Both the position numbers and the translations under genes were made by a program. A DNA stretch of 64,000 nt, taken from contig NZ_ML771899.1 in assembly GCF_009733535.1 (NCBI RefSeq), positions 248,001-312,000 of the forward strand. The letters are read 5' to 3'. Origin of the DNA: Sphingobacterium endophyticum. GTDB taxonomy: Bacteria > Bacteroidota > Bacteroidia > Sphingobacteriales > Sphingobacteriaceae. The first letter of the stretch is position 1, and every line of letters begins with the position of its first letter. Below, piece by piece: positions 35,085 to 44,299 of the stretch. The notes under the pieces are model-generated. The model was not told the origin of the DNA and did not search any database. It saw only the letters and a list, made by a program, of their open reading frames with translations.

Positions 35085-37064
35085 ATGATCAAGAAGGAAA
35101 CCATAGAGAAGGTGTTAGATACCGCCCGCATAGAGGAGGTTGTGGGTGATTTTGTTGACCTGAAAAAGCGGGGCACATCTCTCATCGGTAACTGTCCGTT
35201 CCATAATGAAAAGACGCCGTCCTTCCATGTTTCGGTATCAAAGGGGATCTACAAGTGTTTTGGCTGCGGTGCTGGGGGCGATTCTCTAAAGTTTGTCATG
35301 GAGCATGAGAAGTACGCCTATCCCGAGGCCATCCGCTACCTGGCCGATAAGTACCAGATTCCGATTGAGGAGGTGGAAAGGAGTCCGGCGCAGCTTGCGG
35401 CGCAGGATAAGCGCGAGAGCCTGTATGTCCTGAGCCAATGGGCAGGAAGGTACTTCAGGAACCAGCTATGGGAAACCGATTTAGGCAAGAGCATCGGCCT
35501 GAGCTACTTCAGGGAACGTGGCTATCGCGAGGAAACGATCCAGAAGTTTGAGCTGGGTTATTCTCCTGAGGCCTGGACAAGCCTGGTCGATGCCGCTTTG
35601 GCCGAGGGCTTCTCCAGGGAATACCTTTCAGAGGTCGGTCTGGCAATTGACCGGGATGATAAGTCCTTATATGACCGTTTCCGGGGGCGCGTAATTTTTC
35701 CGATTCACAACCTGACCGGACGTGTGATCGGATTCGGTGGGCGGACCCTTAAGACGGACAAGAACGTGCCGAAATATGTTAATTCACCCGAGTCGGAGAT
35801 CTACCATAAGTCGAACGTACTTTATGGATTGCACCTTGCGAAAAAATCTATCTCGGAGCGAGATGTGTGCTATCTGGTTGAGGGCTATGCCGATGTTTTG
35901 TCCTGTCACCAGGCGGGAGTCGAGAACGTCGTCTCCTCTTCGGGGACGTCCCTGACAACCGGGCAGATCAACCTGATATCTAGATATACCAAGAACGTGG
36001 TAATCCTGTACGACGGTGACGAGGCCGGAATCAAGGCTTCCCTACGCGGAACCGATATGCTGCTGGAGGAGGGCCTGAACGTAAAGGTACTGCTCTTCCC
36101 GGACGGTAACGACCCGGATTCGTACATACAGCAATTTGGTGCCTCGGCATTTAAGGAGCACCTGAGCAAGCATCAGGAGGATTTTGTTTTTTATAAGACC
36201 AATATCCTGCTGCGCGATGCACAGGGAGACCCTATCAAGAGGGCCCAGGTCATCCGTGAGGTCGTGAACAGCATCGCCCTGATACCCGATGAGATCAAGG
36301 TATCGGTTTATATACGCCAGTGCAGTGGGTTGTTGGACATCGAGGAACGCGTTCTGCTGACCGAGCTGAACAAGATCCGTATGGATAAGGCAAAGGCTAA
36401 GGGAAGGAAGGATTCCGGCCCGGATGTCGAACCGTCCATGCACCAACCTATGGATGACTTTATTCCAGCCGAGATGCTGGCTGCGATGGAATCTGAGGGA
36501 ATTGCCCCGCCGCAGGCAGTCAAGCCAATCTCCTCGGAGATATTGATGGAGCGGGAATTGGTCCGCGTCCTGTTGAATTATGGGCGCGAGATGGTATCAT
36601 GGGAGGGTGATGGCGATATCCCTGTCGCTCCCTATCTGTTGGCCAGCATGGACGATGTGACCTTTGAGGATCGGGCATGCATCAAGATCATCGAGGAATT
36701 TAAGGCTCAGGCCGAGCTATTTGAGGTTCCCGAGGCCAAGCTATTCTATTCTCACCAGGACCAAGAGGTTTCCAAGCTGGCGATCGACTGTATTGCCACC
36801 AAGTATGAAATCAGTCCGAACTGGAACGACGACAAAAGGAAGATCTTTGTCCCCCAGGAGAAGGATCAGTTAAAGGACCTTGTGAACCAACTGATCTATC
36901 GCGTTAAGAAGATTAAGATCGAGCAGCAGATGCACAAGATACGTGAGGAACTGAAGGACTGCAGCGATCCGGGTGATATTCAGATCCTGGTTGCGAAATA
37001 CCAGAAGCTCAAGGAGGGGGAGAAGTTGCTGGGGGAATTTCTGGGCAATACGATCGTAAAGTAG
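35085..37064 (+). CDS. dnaG: DNA primase
   Basis: A 659-residue bacterial DnaG that makes RNA primers at the replication fork with the DnaB helicase. The CHC2 zinc finger is complete: C37-P-F-H40 and C58-x-x-C61. The RNA-polymerase basic domain follows, the Toprim fold includes YLVEGYADVLS (about residue 262) and VILYDGDEAG (about 306), and a C-terminal helicase-interaction domain follows a linker near 440. Length is standard. The start is fixed by the ATG preceding MIKKETIEKVLDTARIEEVV, a typical DnaG N-terminus. It seems chromosomal, not mobile-element-encoded. Confidence 0.98.
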   Translation: MIKKETIEKVLDTARIEEVVGDFVDLKKRGTSLIGNCPFHNEKTPSFHVSVSKGIYKCFGCGAGGDSLKFVMEHEKYAYPEAIRYLADKYQIPIEEVERSPAQLAAQDKRESLYVLSQWAGRYFRNQLWETDLGKSIGLSYFRERGYREETIQKFELGYSPEAWTSLVDAALAEGFSREYLSEVGLAIDRDDKSLYDRFRGRVIFPIHNLTGRVIGFGGRTLKTDKNVPKYVNSPESEIYHKSNVLYGLHLAKKSISERDVCYLVEGYADVLSCHQAGVENVVSSSGTSLTTGQINLISRYTKNVVILYDGDEAGIKASLRGTDMLLEEGLNVKVLLFPDGNDPDSYIQQFGASAFKEHLSKHQEDFVFYKTNILLRDAQGDPIKRAQVIREVVNSIALIPDEIKVSVYIRQCSGLLDIEERVLLTELNKIRMDKAKAKGRKDSGPDVEPSMHQPMDDFIPAEMLAAMESEGIAPPQAVKPISSEILMERELVRVLLNYGREMVSWEGDGDIPVAPYLLASMDDVTFEDRACIKIIEEFKAQAELFEVPEAKLFYSHQDQEVSKLAIDCIATKYEISPNWNDDKRKIFVPQEKDQLKDLVNQLIYRVKKIKIEQQMHKIREELKDCSDPGDIQILVAKYQKLKEGEKLLGEFLGNTIVK

Positions 37065-37259
37065 CCATATAGGGATTTAGGAAAGGCCCAAAGCAGGATT
37101 ATCACCACAGTCTGGAAAGAGGGCAAGGTGGATGCACTTAAAAAAAATAAGGTCCCTGATCGTACCTCGGTCACCTTAATCTGGAGGAGGGCCATGTTGG
37201 CTAGTGAAGACGGAAAAGAATTATGGGTATTAAAATGGAGCATTTTGGAAATTAAGCAT

Positions 37260-38312
37260 ATGTATAGAAGATTAAATCTAGTTGCCGGCATGTTGGCTAT
37301 TTTGTCGGCCGGCATGGTTATCGGTTGCAAGACCCAGCAGGGTAAGTTAGAATTTGTAAGCCCCGGCAATGAAAGTAGGATATTGAAGGGAGAAAAGGTC
37401 GAGGTAAGACTAAAGTTTCCAAATCCCCTTGTGGATTCGGTGGTCTATTCGGTGGACGGCGATGTTTTTGAACGCAAGACGGATACCACTGCGGTTGTCT
37501 TTGACAGCGATACCCACGGTTATGGAAATATACGCCTGAGTGCAAAGGTCTACGCACAGGGCAAGGAAGACATTGCCTATAGGGAGGTAACGGTGGTTCC
37601 TCCGGCGGCCAGGACATACGCCTTTGAGGTCATCGGTACGTTTCCGCACGACCAAGGAGCCTTTACCCAAGGTCTTTACTGGGATCAGGGAAATCTATTT
37701 GAAACCACCGGACAGATGGGGGAGTCTACGCTGAGGAAGGTGGATCTGTCAACCGGAAAGGTCCTTCAGAAAGCAGATATGGCGTCGGACGAATTTGGAG
37801 AGGGAATGACCGTAGTGGGCGACAAAATGTACGTACTGACCTGGCAGAACAATAAGGGACATGTCTATGATAAGAACAGCTTTAGGCTATTGAAGTCTTT
37901 TGAGTACCAAAATAGTAAGGAGGGCTGGGGACTGACGCATGACGGAAAGCGCTTTATTAAATCCGACGGCTCCAATAAACTGTACTTTCTGGATCCGGCA
38001 ACCCTTGCCGAGACGGGCTCCATATCCGTATTTGACGAAAATGGACCGGTCGACAGCCTAAATGAACTGGAATATATAGAGGGAAAGGTATATGCTAACC
38101 TTTACTATGGAGACCGGGACGAGGTTGTCATAATCGACCCCCTTTCCGGGGCAGTGGAGGGAAGGATAAACTTTGTGGGCCTATATAGCGAGAATCGGGC
38201 ACCCTACGACAACGAGATGAATGGCATAGCCTATAAAGCCGACAGCGGGACGTTGTTGGTCACGGGCAAGCACTGGACAAAAATATTTGAGGTACGGATA
38301 AACGAGCGCTAG
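37260..38312 (+). CDS. Glutaminyl-peptide cyclotransferase-like lipoprotein
   Basis: A 350-residue lipoprotein; the ATG at 37260 gives a signal peptide with lipobox VIGCK, whereas an upstream in-frame start at 37128 would put 44 residues before it. About residues 30-110 are an Ig-like beta domain (SPGNESRILKGEKVEV). Residues 115-350 are the five-bladed beta-propeller of plant-type glutaminyl cyclotransferases (AFTQGLYWDQGNLFET; EGWGLTHDGKRFI; NELEYIEGKVYAN; NGIAYKADSGTLLVTGKHW). The family forms N-terminal pyroglutamate in the periplasm. It converges on the response regulator with a 4-bp overlap. Confidence 0.88.
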   Translation: MYRRLNLVAGMLAILSAGMVIGCKTQQGKLEFVSPGNESRILKGEKVEVRLKFPNPLVDSVVYSVDGDVFERKTDTTAVVFDSDTHGYGNIRLSAKVYAQGKEDIAYREVTVVPPAARTYAFEVIGTFPHDQGAFTQGLYWDQGNLFETTGQMGESTLRKVDLSTGKVLQKADMASDEFGEGMTVVGDKMYVLTWQNNKGHVYDKNSFRLLKSFEYQNSKEGWGLTHDGKRFIKSDGSNKLYFLDPATLAETGSISVFDENGPVDSLNELEYIEGKVYANLYYGDRDEVVIIDPLSGAVEGRINFVGLYSENRAPYDNEMNGIAYKADSGTLLVTGKHWTKIFEVRINER

Positions 38313-38947
38313 ATCAGCCTGTTATCCGTCGCGATCTTGATCAGCGACATCATGTTCTTGGTCTTGAACTTGCTCATCATCCTCTTCCTGTGGGTTTCGA
38401 TGGTCAGCGGCGAGAGGAAAAGTTCATCGGCGATTTGGACGGAGGTCCTTCCCAGTGCTATGAGCTTGAGGATTTCGGTCTCCCTCTTAGTCAGTTTTGG
38501 AAGCAGGGGAAGATCGGTGCTGCTAGGATTAGCGATGATTTCCTGCACGGCCCCGCTGAAAACCATCTGTTTGGTCATGGCCAGGTCCAGGCACTTTTCC
38601 AGCTCGTTAATGTCGATGTTCTTCAAAAGGTATCCCGAGGCGCCGTTTTGCATAAGATTTAGGATTACGCTCCGTTCAGTATGGTTGCTCAGGCCGAGCA
38701 CTATGACCGACGGGGCAATTCTTTTAATCTCCAGACAGAGGTCGATGCCGTTGATATCCGGCAGCGAAATGTCGAGAAGAACAATATCCACCGGGTCGGT
38801 TTCAAGGAAGGCAAGAAGCTCGCTGCCCCTGGTGAAGGTTCCAGTTACCTGGTAACTCCTGATGCGGCTCAATAGGCCGACAAGTCCCTGCAGGATTAGG
38901 GAATGGTCATCAACAATGGCAATGGAGTAGGCCCTACTGTTAGTCAT
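38309..38947 (-). CDS. NarL/LuxR-family response regulator
   Basis: A 212-residue regulator. Residues 7-125 form a receiver domain (AIVDDHSLILQGL acidic pocket, IVLLDISLPD with the phospho-aspartate, GYLLKNI with the conserved lysine). The C-terminal 60 residues are a LuxR-type helix-turn-helix (LTKRETEILKLIALGRTS; PLTIETHRKRMMSKF). It would bind DNA after phosphorylation. No histidine kinase gene is adjacent, so the partner is unknown. It converges on the cyclotransferase gene with a 4-bp overlap. Confidence 0.95.
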   Translation of the reverse strand: MTNSRAYSIAIVDDHSLILQGLVGLLSRIRSYQVTGTFTRGSELLAFLETDPVDIVLLDISLPDINGIDLCLEIKRIAPSVIVLGLSNHTERSVILNLMQNGASGYLLKNIDINELEKCLDLAMTKQMVFSGAVQEIIANPSSTDLPLLPKLTKRETEILKLIALGRTSVQIADELFLSPLTIETHRKRMMSKFKTKNMMSLIKIATDNRLI

Positions 38948-39254
38948 CTGGTTGTGATGTTAAGTTATTTCCCTAAAGATATATAAGATTTCGTCAATAA
39001 GTTGCCGAAAACCAAATTTCGCTATAAATGGCTATCCTAATAATGGGAGGGGCGGTAACCTTTTTGGCAGCCAGGCCCATATTTTGGCGCCCATCCTGGC
39101 CCCTACACGGCACATTCCCAGCAAACTTTTCTGACCGCACCAGAAGTTCCAGAACGGGAACTTTTTCAGTTTAGCAAAACAATACTGCGGCTTGAGTTGT
39201 AATTTAAAACAAAGGTCCAAAGGGCCTCTGCCGATTAAATAAGAAGTTCATGCC
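38948..39254. other. Intergenic region, 0.3 kb
   Basis: Divergent regulatory space between the response regulator and the amidohydrolase. It includes a GC-rich patch (39040-39110) without an open frame of merit or a clean hairpin. Confidence 0.4.
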
Positions 39255-40967
39255 ATGAAGGTTTTCAATGTTTCATTACCCCTCTTTTTATCGCTCTGCT
39301 TTTTCGCCTATGGACAGGGGAGTGATGCGGTCTATTTTAATGGTACGATCCTGACGATGGAGGATGGTCAGGGGACTGCACAGGCCCTGGCCGTTAAGGA
39401 TGGCAGGATTACATTTGTGGGCAGCTGGGACGATGCTCAGGAATTTATCACAGCAAGGACGGTTAGGGTAGACCTGCACAATGGTACCCTGCTTCCCGGC
39501 TTTATAGATGTTCACGGACACATTACCTCTGCCGCCGGGATGATCCGGGCATTGGATCTGGCACCCTCCCCCTATGGGAGGGTCAACAGTATTTCGGACC
39601 TTCAGGCTGTCCTGGCCGAGGCTGTAAATCAAAAGGGGAGTGGGCCGACGGTACCGATACTCGGAAACGGCTACGACGATGCAATCATGGCGGAGCACAG
39701 ACATCCGACCCGACGGGAGTTGGATGCGGTCAGCCTGAGTAGCCCCATAATGGTCGTCCACGCATCCGGACATGCAAGTGTGGCCAATAGTGCGATGTTG
39801 AGGCTATTGGATATTCCAGAGGATGTGAAAGACCCTGAAGGAGGGAGCTATGGCAGGGACAGTGCCAATGTCCTGAACGGAAAGTTGGAGGAAAACGCCT
39901 GCTTTGAAGCGCTCATGAAATTAACTTCCTTCTTGCCAAAGGATTCGGCTGCCTCCGGCCTTCCGAGCGACCTGGAGGATTTCCTAAGGGCCCAGGAGCA
40001 ATGGCTGAGTTTTGGACAGACGACCATCTGCGACGGAAGGACAATGGGGGTGGGCCTGGACCTCCTGAGAAAGGCTGCCTCCATGGGTCTGCTTAAGGCA
40101 GATGTTGTTTATTTTCCGGATTATGAGGCCAACAAGAGCGCACAGGATGATTTTGCCGCCACCCATATGAGGTATGAGAACAGGTTGAAGTTTGCAGGCT
40201 TCAAGTTTTCCAATGACGGGTCCCCACAGGGAAAGACGGCCTGGTTAACCCAACCCTACCTGATCCCCCCGGAGGGAAAGGGGCCCGATTACAGGGGCTT
40301 TCCGATCTTTTCGGACGAAAGGCTGTATGAAGACCTAAAGGCAGTGTTTTCAAAGGGAATTACGGCCCAGTTGCATGTCAATGGGGATGCAGCCATCGAC
40401 CAGGCCATCCGGGTCATCTCCAGGCTTAAAAATGAAGGTTACTACGTTCCCGGGCTGAGGGCTGCCCTAATCCACGTTCAGAACAGCAGGCCGGACCATA
40501 TCGCAAAGATTAAGGAAATTGGGGTAATCCCGTCCTATTTTTCCTCGCATGTATACCTGTGGGGAGATTGGCATTACAGCAGCGTTCTCGGGCCCCAGCG
40601 CGCTTCGTTCATTAGCCCGGCAAATTCCGCGAGCAAGGCTGGAATCATTTTTACCATGCACCACGACGCACCCGTCACGCCACCTGATTTAATGACTGCG
40701 GTCTTTTCTTCGGTAAACAGGGTTACTCGTTCGGGAAGGATTCTTGGGGCCGATGAGCGGATTTCTGTTCTGGAGGCACTCAAGGCCATTACCATAAATG
40801 CGGCCTACCAGATACATGAGGAGGGGAGCAAGGGTTCCTTTAAGACCGGCAAGTTGGCCGATATGGTCATCCTGGACAAGAACCCCCTTGCTATGGACCC
40901 AAAGGACCTCAGGGGAGTCAGGGTATTGGAGACGATCAAAGAGGGAAGGACCCTTTACCGGAGATAG
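39255..40967 (+). CDS. Secreted YtcJ-like metal-dependent amidohydrolase
   Basis: A 570-residue protein with a signal peptide (MKVFNVSLPLFLSLCFFAYGQ). The amidohydrolase fold of the YtcJ type (amidohydrolase_3) is shown by the metal motif DVHGHI near residue 88, the SNDGSPQGKTAWL region near 320, QLHVNGDAA near 375 and the late HHDAPV motif near 475. It hydrolyses C-N or similar bonds of an unknown substrate in the periplasm. Length and layout are typical of the family. It converges on the DUF1684-deformylase gene 20 bp away. Confidence 0.92.
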   Translation: MKVFNVSLPLFLSLCFFAYGQGSDAVYFNGTILTMEDGQGTAQALAVKDGRITFVGSWDDAQEFITARTVRVDLHNGTLLPGFIDVHGHITSAAGMIRALDLAPSPYGRVNSISDLQAVLAEAVNQKGSGPTVPILGNGYDDAIMAEHRHPTRRELDAVSLSSPIMVVHASGHASVANSAMLRLLDIPEDVKDPEGGSYGRDSANVLNGKLEENACFEALMKLTSFLPKDSAASGLPSDLEDFLRAQEQWLSFGQTTICDGRTMGVGLDLLRKAASMGLLKADVVYFPDYEANKSAQDDFAATHMRYENRLKFAGFKFSNDGSPQGKTAWLTQPYLIPPEGKGPDYRGFPIFSDERLYEDLKAVFSKGITAQLHVNGDAAIDQAIRVISRLKNEGYYVPGLRAALIHVQNSRPDHIAKIKEIGVIPSYFSSHVYLWGDWHYSSVLGPQRASFISPANSASKAGIIFTMHHDAPVTPPDLMTAVFSSVNRVTRSGRILGADERISVLEALKAITINAAYQIHEEGSKGSFKTGKLADMVILDKNPLAMDPKDLRGVRVLETIKEGRTLYRR

Positions 40968-40986
40968 GCCGGGTCGATGCCGGTGC

Positions 40987-42210
40987 CTAAGGCCGTAAGG
41001 TCCCTCTTTGAAAGAAGAAAAGGGGCTTTTCAGTAATCGGTTCGTATTCGACTTTACCTGACTCTTCGATTCTATCGGGAAACAGGATGCCATAAAGGTG
41101 ATCCACCTCGTGCTGGAATATCACTGCCGTAAAACCCTCTATGAGCTCCTCCTTGACACTTCCCTTTTTATCGATATACTGTAGCTTGACTGCGTAGCTC
41201 CGTTTAACGTCCTCCCTCAGGTCAGGGATGGAGAGGCACCCCTCGGCGCCCATTCTGATTAATTTGGAGCGCCAGATGATTTTAGGGTTGATATAGAATT
41301 CAAAGGGCTCACCAGCTTTATCCAGGCGCTGTACCCAAATGACGTTTTTATTGATTCCTACCTGCGGCGCGGCGATTCCTACCCCTGGGTGCTCGGGATT
41401 TTTGACCGTCAGGAGCATCCTTGCGGCCAGTTTTTCCAAAAGAGGGTCGTCGAACTTGAGATCCTCAGAAGGTTTTTTCAATACGGAAAGTTCTTTGGGA
41501 TCCGTGATTTGGTAGACATGCATGAGTGAGTTTTGGTCACCAGCGTTGATTATGGCCTTTTCTTCATCGTTGAAATTCTTTGCGGTACTCGTGTTCACGT
41601 TTCTTTCGTTTTTAGGTCCTTTGTATTTTTTTTCTCCGGCTTCGATCTGGATCTGGCTGAGGATATTTTCCCTTGGAGGTTGGGGGCATCGATAACCATT
41701 ACTATAGGCGCAATAGGGGTTGTATGCTCTATTGAAATCGATTTCTAATTTTCCGTCCTTGATATCATTGATGCTAAGATCCAGGTATCGGCCTCCTTCA
41801 TAGGTCGTTCCTCCATTTGTATCGTCCATAAATGGTACAAAGAGGTGGTTTTTGTAGGTCGGGTTCTGAAACAGGGCAATACTTTGGTATGCGGTCAGTG
41901 CAAGTTCTTTACCGTTCAAGGTAAAACGTAGGATTGCATAGCGTTTGTATTCGTTGGAGGTACCATCGTAGGTAGGCATCCTGAATGTAGGTTCATTGAA
42001 TAAAGGCTCTACATCTGCGGTTACTGCATATTCCTGATTTGGTGAAAAGAAGCTGATATATTCGACCTGATTCTGTCTTAGGGGACCGAATTCATCTTTG
42101 GTCATTTCCCTGACCTGATGCTCCCTGTAGTTTTCGATTTCCTTTTCAAAGGATTGGGACATCGCCATGAAAGGGGTCAATAAGATTATGATATAGATGA
42201 ATGTTTTCAT
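40987..42210 (-). CDS. Secreted DUF1684-peptide deformylase fusion
   Basis: A 407-residue protein with a signal peptide (first 18 residues, ending MAMSQ). About residues 20-200 form a DUF1684 domain (FFSPNQEYAVTADVEPL; FVPFMDDTNGGTTYEGGRYLDL; DFNRAYNPYCAYS). Residues 225-400 form a peptide deformylase with all three motifs: GVGIAAPQVG at 276, EGCLSIP at 323 (metal cysteine 325) and HEVDHLYG at 367. Deformylases normally act on nascent formyl-Met proteins in the cytoplasm, so an exported copy with intact metal ligands should have a different substrate. A chromosomal cytoplasmic Pdf is expected elsewhere. Confidence 0.92.
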   Translation of the reverse strand: MKTFIYIIILLTPFMAMSQSFEKEIENYREHQVREMTKDEFGPLRQNQVEYISFFSPNQEYAVTADVEPLFNEPTFRMPTYDGTSNEYKRYAILRFTLNGKELALTAYQSIALFQNPTYKNHLFVPFMDDTNGGTTYEGGRYLDLSINDIKDGKLEIDFNRAYNPYCAYSNGYRCPQPPRENILSQIQIEAGEKKYKGPKNERNVNTSTAKNFNDEEKAIINAGDQNSLMHVYQITDPKELSVLKKPSEDLKFDDPLLEKLAARMLLTVKNPEHPGVGIAAPQVGINKNVIWVQRLDKAGEPFEFYINPKIIWRSKLIRMGAEGCLSIPDLREDVKRSYAVKLQYIDKKGSVKEELIEGFTAVIFQHEVDHLYGILFPDRIEESGKVEYEPITEKPLFFFQRGTLRP

Positions 42211-42229
42211 TTTAAAGAATAATATCTAT

Positions 42230-42237
42230 CAAAAATA
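42230..42237 (-). promoter_or_regulatory. Candidate -7 box of the DUF1684-deformylase gene
   Basis: On the minus strand TATTTTTG fits TAnnTTTG exactly and lies 19 bp before the ATG. It faces the ruvX promoter in the 98-bp divergent region. Confidence 0.4.
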
Positions 42238-42284
42238 TAGATATTTTTGGGAATTAAGCATAAGCGAATTCTAAAGTTTAATTG

Positions 42285-42292
42285 TAATTTTG
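42285..42292 (+). promoter_or_regulatory. Candidate -7 box of ruvX-ybeY
   Basis: TAATTTTG fits TAnnTTTG exactly, 16 bp before the ruvX ATG. Confidence 0.4.
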
Positions 42293-42308
42293 GGAAAATT
42301 GCAGGGAT

Positions 42309-42722
42309 ATGAGAATAATGGCGTTTGATTACGGTACGAAGCGCATAGGTGTTGCGGTATCGGACAATTTGCAGATCATTGCCAGTGCATTAAGCACGGT
42401 TCATCCGGATAAGATATGGGAGTTTTTGGAGGAATATATGAAGGGGGAGACTGTAGGGACCTTTGTCGTTGGCAAGCCTATGCAAATGGACGGTACCGCC
42501 TCAGAATCGGCGCAGCATGTCGTTGGGTTTCGTAGGAAGTTAAAGAGGACCTATCCCCATATTCCGATTGAAGAAGTTGACGAGCGGTTTACCTCGAAGA
42601 TTGCCTCTCGGGCTATATCCCAATCTGGGCTAAAGAAAAATAAGCGGGAGGATAAGAAATTAGTAGATCAGGTATCTGCAGTATTGATCTTGCAGAGTTA
42701 CATGGACAGAAAATCATTTTAA
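42309..42722 (+). CDS. ruvX: Holliday-junction resolvase-like protein (YqgF/RuvX family)
   Basis: A 137-residue RNase H-fold protein. It shows the strand-1 motif AFDYGTKRIGVAVSD at the N-terminus (first catalytic aspartate), FVVGKP...DGT in the middle and EVDERFTSKIA, then DQVSAVLILQSYMD at the C-terminus (late aspartate). The family is linked to pre-16S rRNA processing and DNA junction resolution. It is a conserved bacterial gene in its normal size and 1 bp upstream of ybeY, another 16S rRNA-maturation gene, which supports the rRNA role. Confidence 0.95.
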   Translation: MRIMAFDYGTKRIGVAVSDNLQIIASALSTVHPDKIWEFLEEYMKGETVGTFVVGKPMQMDGTASESAQHVVGFRRKLKRTYPHIPIEEVDERFTSKIASRAISQSGLKKNKREDKKLVDQVSAVLILQSYMDRKSF

Positions 42723-42723
42723 G

Positions 42724-43158
42724 ATGGCATTAAGGGATATACAGTTTTTTTCGGAGGATATCGAATTTACTTTAAAGGAGAAGCAGAAGGTTAGGGAATG
42801 GATCGGCAAGACAATCAGATCTGAAGGATTTAAGCGAATCGGGAGCTTGAGCTTTGTGTTCTGTTCGGACCCTTATCTGCTGGAGATAAATAAGCAGTAT
42901 TTGGACCATGATACATTTACGGACATTGTGACATTTGATTCCTCGGAAGAGAAGGATTCTATAGCGGGAGATGTTTTTATTTCCGTTGATCGCATTCGAG
43001 AAAATGCGTCCAAGTTTTCGGCCTCGGAGCGGGACGAGCTACATCGGGTGATTATCCATGGCGTATTGCATCTTTGCGGCTATTATGACAAGAAAAAAGA
43101 AGAAAAGTCGTTAATGACCGAGAAAGAGGATTATTATCTAAGCAAGAGGGATTTCTAA
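42724..43158 (+). CDS. ybeY: Endoribonuclease YbeY (16S rRNA maturation)
   Basis: A 144-residue zinc-dependent endoribonuclease for 16S rRNA 3'-end maturation. The metal motif is HGVLHLCGYYD; two histidines are present, and the position of the third (His in E. coli) is Asp here, as is common for Bacteroidota YbeY. The fold signature LEINKQYLDHDTFTDIVTF and GDVFISVDRI is also clear. It lies 1 bp after ruvX in a tight two-gene operon. It ends before a weak hairpin at 43159. Confidence 0.95.
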   Translation: MALRDIQFFSEDIEFTLKEKQKVREWIGKTIRSEGFKRIGSLSFVFCSDPYLLEINKQYLDHDTFTDIVTFDSSEEKDSIAGDVFISVDRIRENASKFSASERDELHRVIIHGVLHLCGYYDKKKEEKSLMTEKEDYYLSKRDF

Positions 43159-43188
43159 CGTCCCTTCCCATAAGAGTGAGTTGGGACG
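43159..43188 (+). terminator. Weak hairpin after ybeY
   Basis: CGTCCC (43159-43164) pairs with GGGACG (43183-43188) over an 18-nt loop, and a longer CCCTT/AAGGG alternative exists. It lies between the convergent ybeY and DUF6807 genes. No T-run follows, so terminator function is uncertain. Confidence 0.3.
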
Positions 43189-43224
43189 ATAAAAGGGTGT
43201 TCCTATTAATTCATTTAAGATTAA

Positions 43225-44277
43225 TTATTTGTTAGAGAAGCTTTCAAATTCTTTGTTTATCTGTTGATCTGACAGTGTTTCTCCGGAACTGATTAATATT
43301 CTGTACTTAAATTCTACGGATTGGCCAGCTTTCAGCTTGAAGTTTAGGGTTTCCCTTCCTTTGGAAAATTCTTTCTGACCCAGGGGATTTGCTGCAAACA
43401 GACCATATCCGCGTGCATGCCAATAGGTCGGATAGCCCACATTTTTTGGATTGTCGAGAATGACCAATGAAATCGGTTCATTTTCTATTCTACCCATGAG
43501 GTTAACCCATTTTCCTCGAGTGCCCCAGACATTGTCACCTTCGATTCCTTCGCTGCTGCGGTATTTTCCTGTTACGCGCTCATTGTTCATTTCAGCGACT
43601 TGTGTGGGGTTTCCACCCGCATCGGTAAATATTTCTGGTTTATCGGAAGGATGTTCCAATTCCCTGGCCAGCCTTATTCCGATCAGTCCCTCCTTGTTGT
43701 CCTCAAAGGATACTTCTTGCTCCATGGCGGTGAGTTTGGTGTTGATTTCTATTTCCCGCAGGGGCCCCTTTTCAGTGAATAGGTATTGGGTGTTTTCCTT
43801 GAGGATGGTATTTCCTTCAGGAGCTTGCCAATTCTTTGTAACCTGCAACATTGCCCTGTCCTTATTGGATTCCATTTTGTTAACGGAGACATGTTTTATG
43901 GTTCCGTAATTTTTTTTCTTTTCGGCGGGTATGGCCGTGGAGTTGTTCCAGAAATCCAGACCATTTATGTTTCCATAATTCAGCCAGAGACCGACATGGT
44001 GGGGATGGTCCACACGTTCGCCCGGCCTAGGGTCCAGGGGCCAGCCGCGCGTAATGAGGGTTCCCTTTTTTGTTCTTAAAGGATATAGAACAGGTTTCAT
44101 CAAATCATCAGGATAGATGTAGGAGGTAAATGGTTCCCCGTTGAAAAGGATGTCCACCCGCTTTTCATTTTTATTTTCGACCATTTCAAATCCAGATTGT
44201 GCCATTACGTACGTGGTGAAGAATGTCAATAAGGGTAATGCCAGCAGGATTCGAAATAATTTCTTTTTAGCGTCCAT
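43225..44277 (-). CDS. DUF6807 (PmoA-like) secreted protein
   Basis: A 350-residue protein with a signal peptide (ending YVMAQ). It belongs to the DUF6807/PmoA-like family, recognised by FTSYIYPDDLMKPVLYPL, GERVDHPHHVGLWLNYG and the C-terminal PTYWHARGYGLFAANPLG. Despite the name, the fold is a beta-sandwich found in sugar-related loci rather than a methane mono-oxygenase. It follows the Gfo/Idh/MocA gene by 22 bp in the same direction, and such pairs are common in Bacteroidota sugar catabolism, so it may act on the same sugar derivative. Reaction unknown. Confidence 0.85.
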   Translation of the reverse strand: MDAKKKLFRILLALPLLTFFTTYVMAQSGFEMVENKNEKRVDILFNGEPFTSYIYPDDLMKPVLYPLRTKKGTLITRGWPLDPRPGERVDHPHHVGLWLNYGNINGLDFWNNSTAIPAEKKKNYGTIKHVSVNKMESNKDRAMLQVTKNWQAPEGNTILKENTQYLFTEKGPLREIEINTKLTAMEQEVSFEDNKEGLIGIRLARELEHPSDKPEIFTDAGGNPTQVAEMNNERVTGKYRSSEGIEGDNVWGTRGKWVNLMGRIENEPISLVILDNPKNVGYPTYWHARGYGLFAANPLGQKEFSKGRETLNFKLKAGQSVEFKYRILISSGETLSDQQINKEFESFSNK

Positions 44278-44299
44278 GATTACTGTTTTAAAAATAGTG

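Noticed and set aside
37065..37259. An N-terminal extension of the cyclotransferase (start 37128)
   Set aside because: It would hide the lipoprotein signal behind 44 hydrophilic residues; the ATG at 37260 fits export better.
42724..43158. Loss of the third metal-binding histidine in YbeY as a sign of inactivation
   Set aside because: Asp at this place is common in Bacteroidota YbeY, and the rest of the motif is intact.
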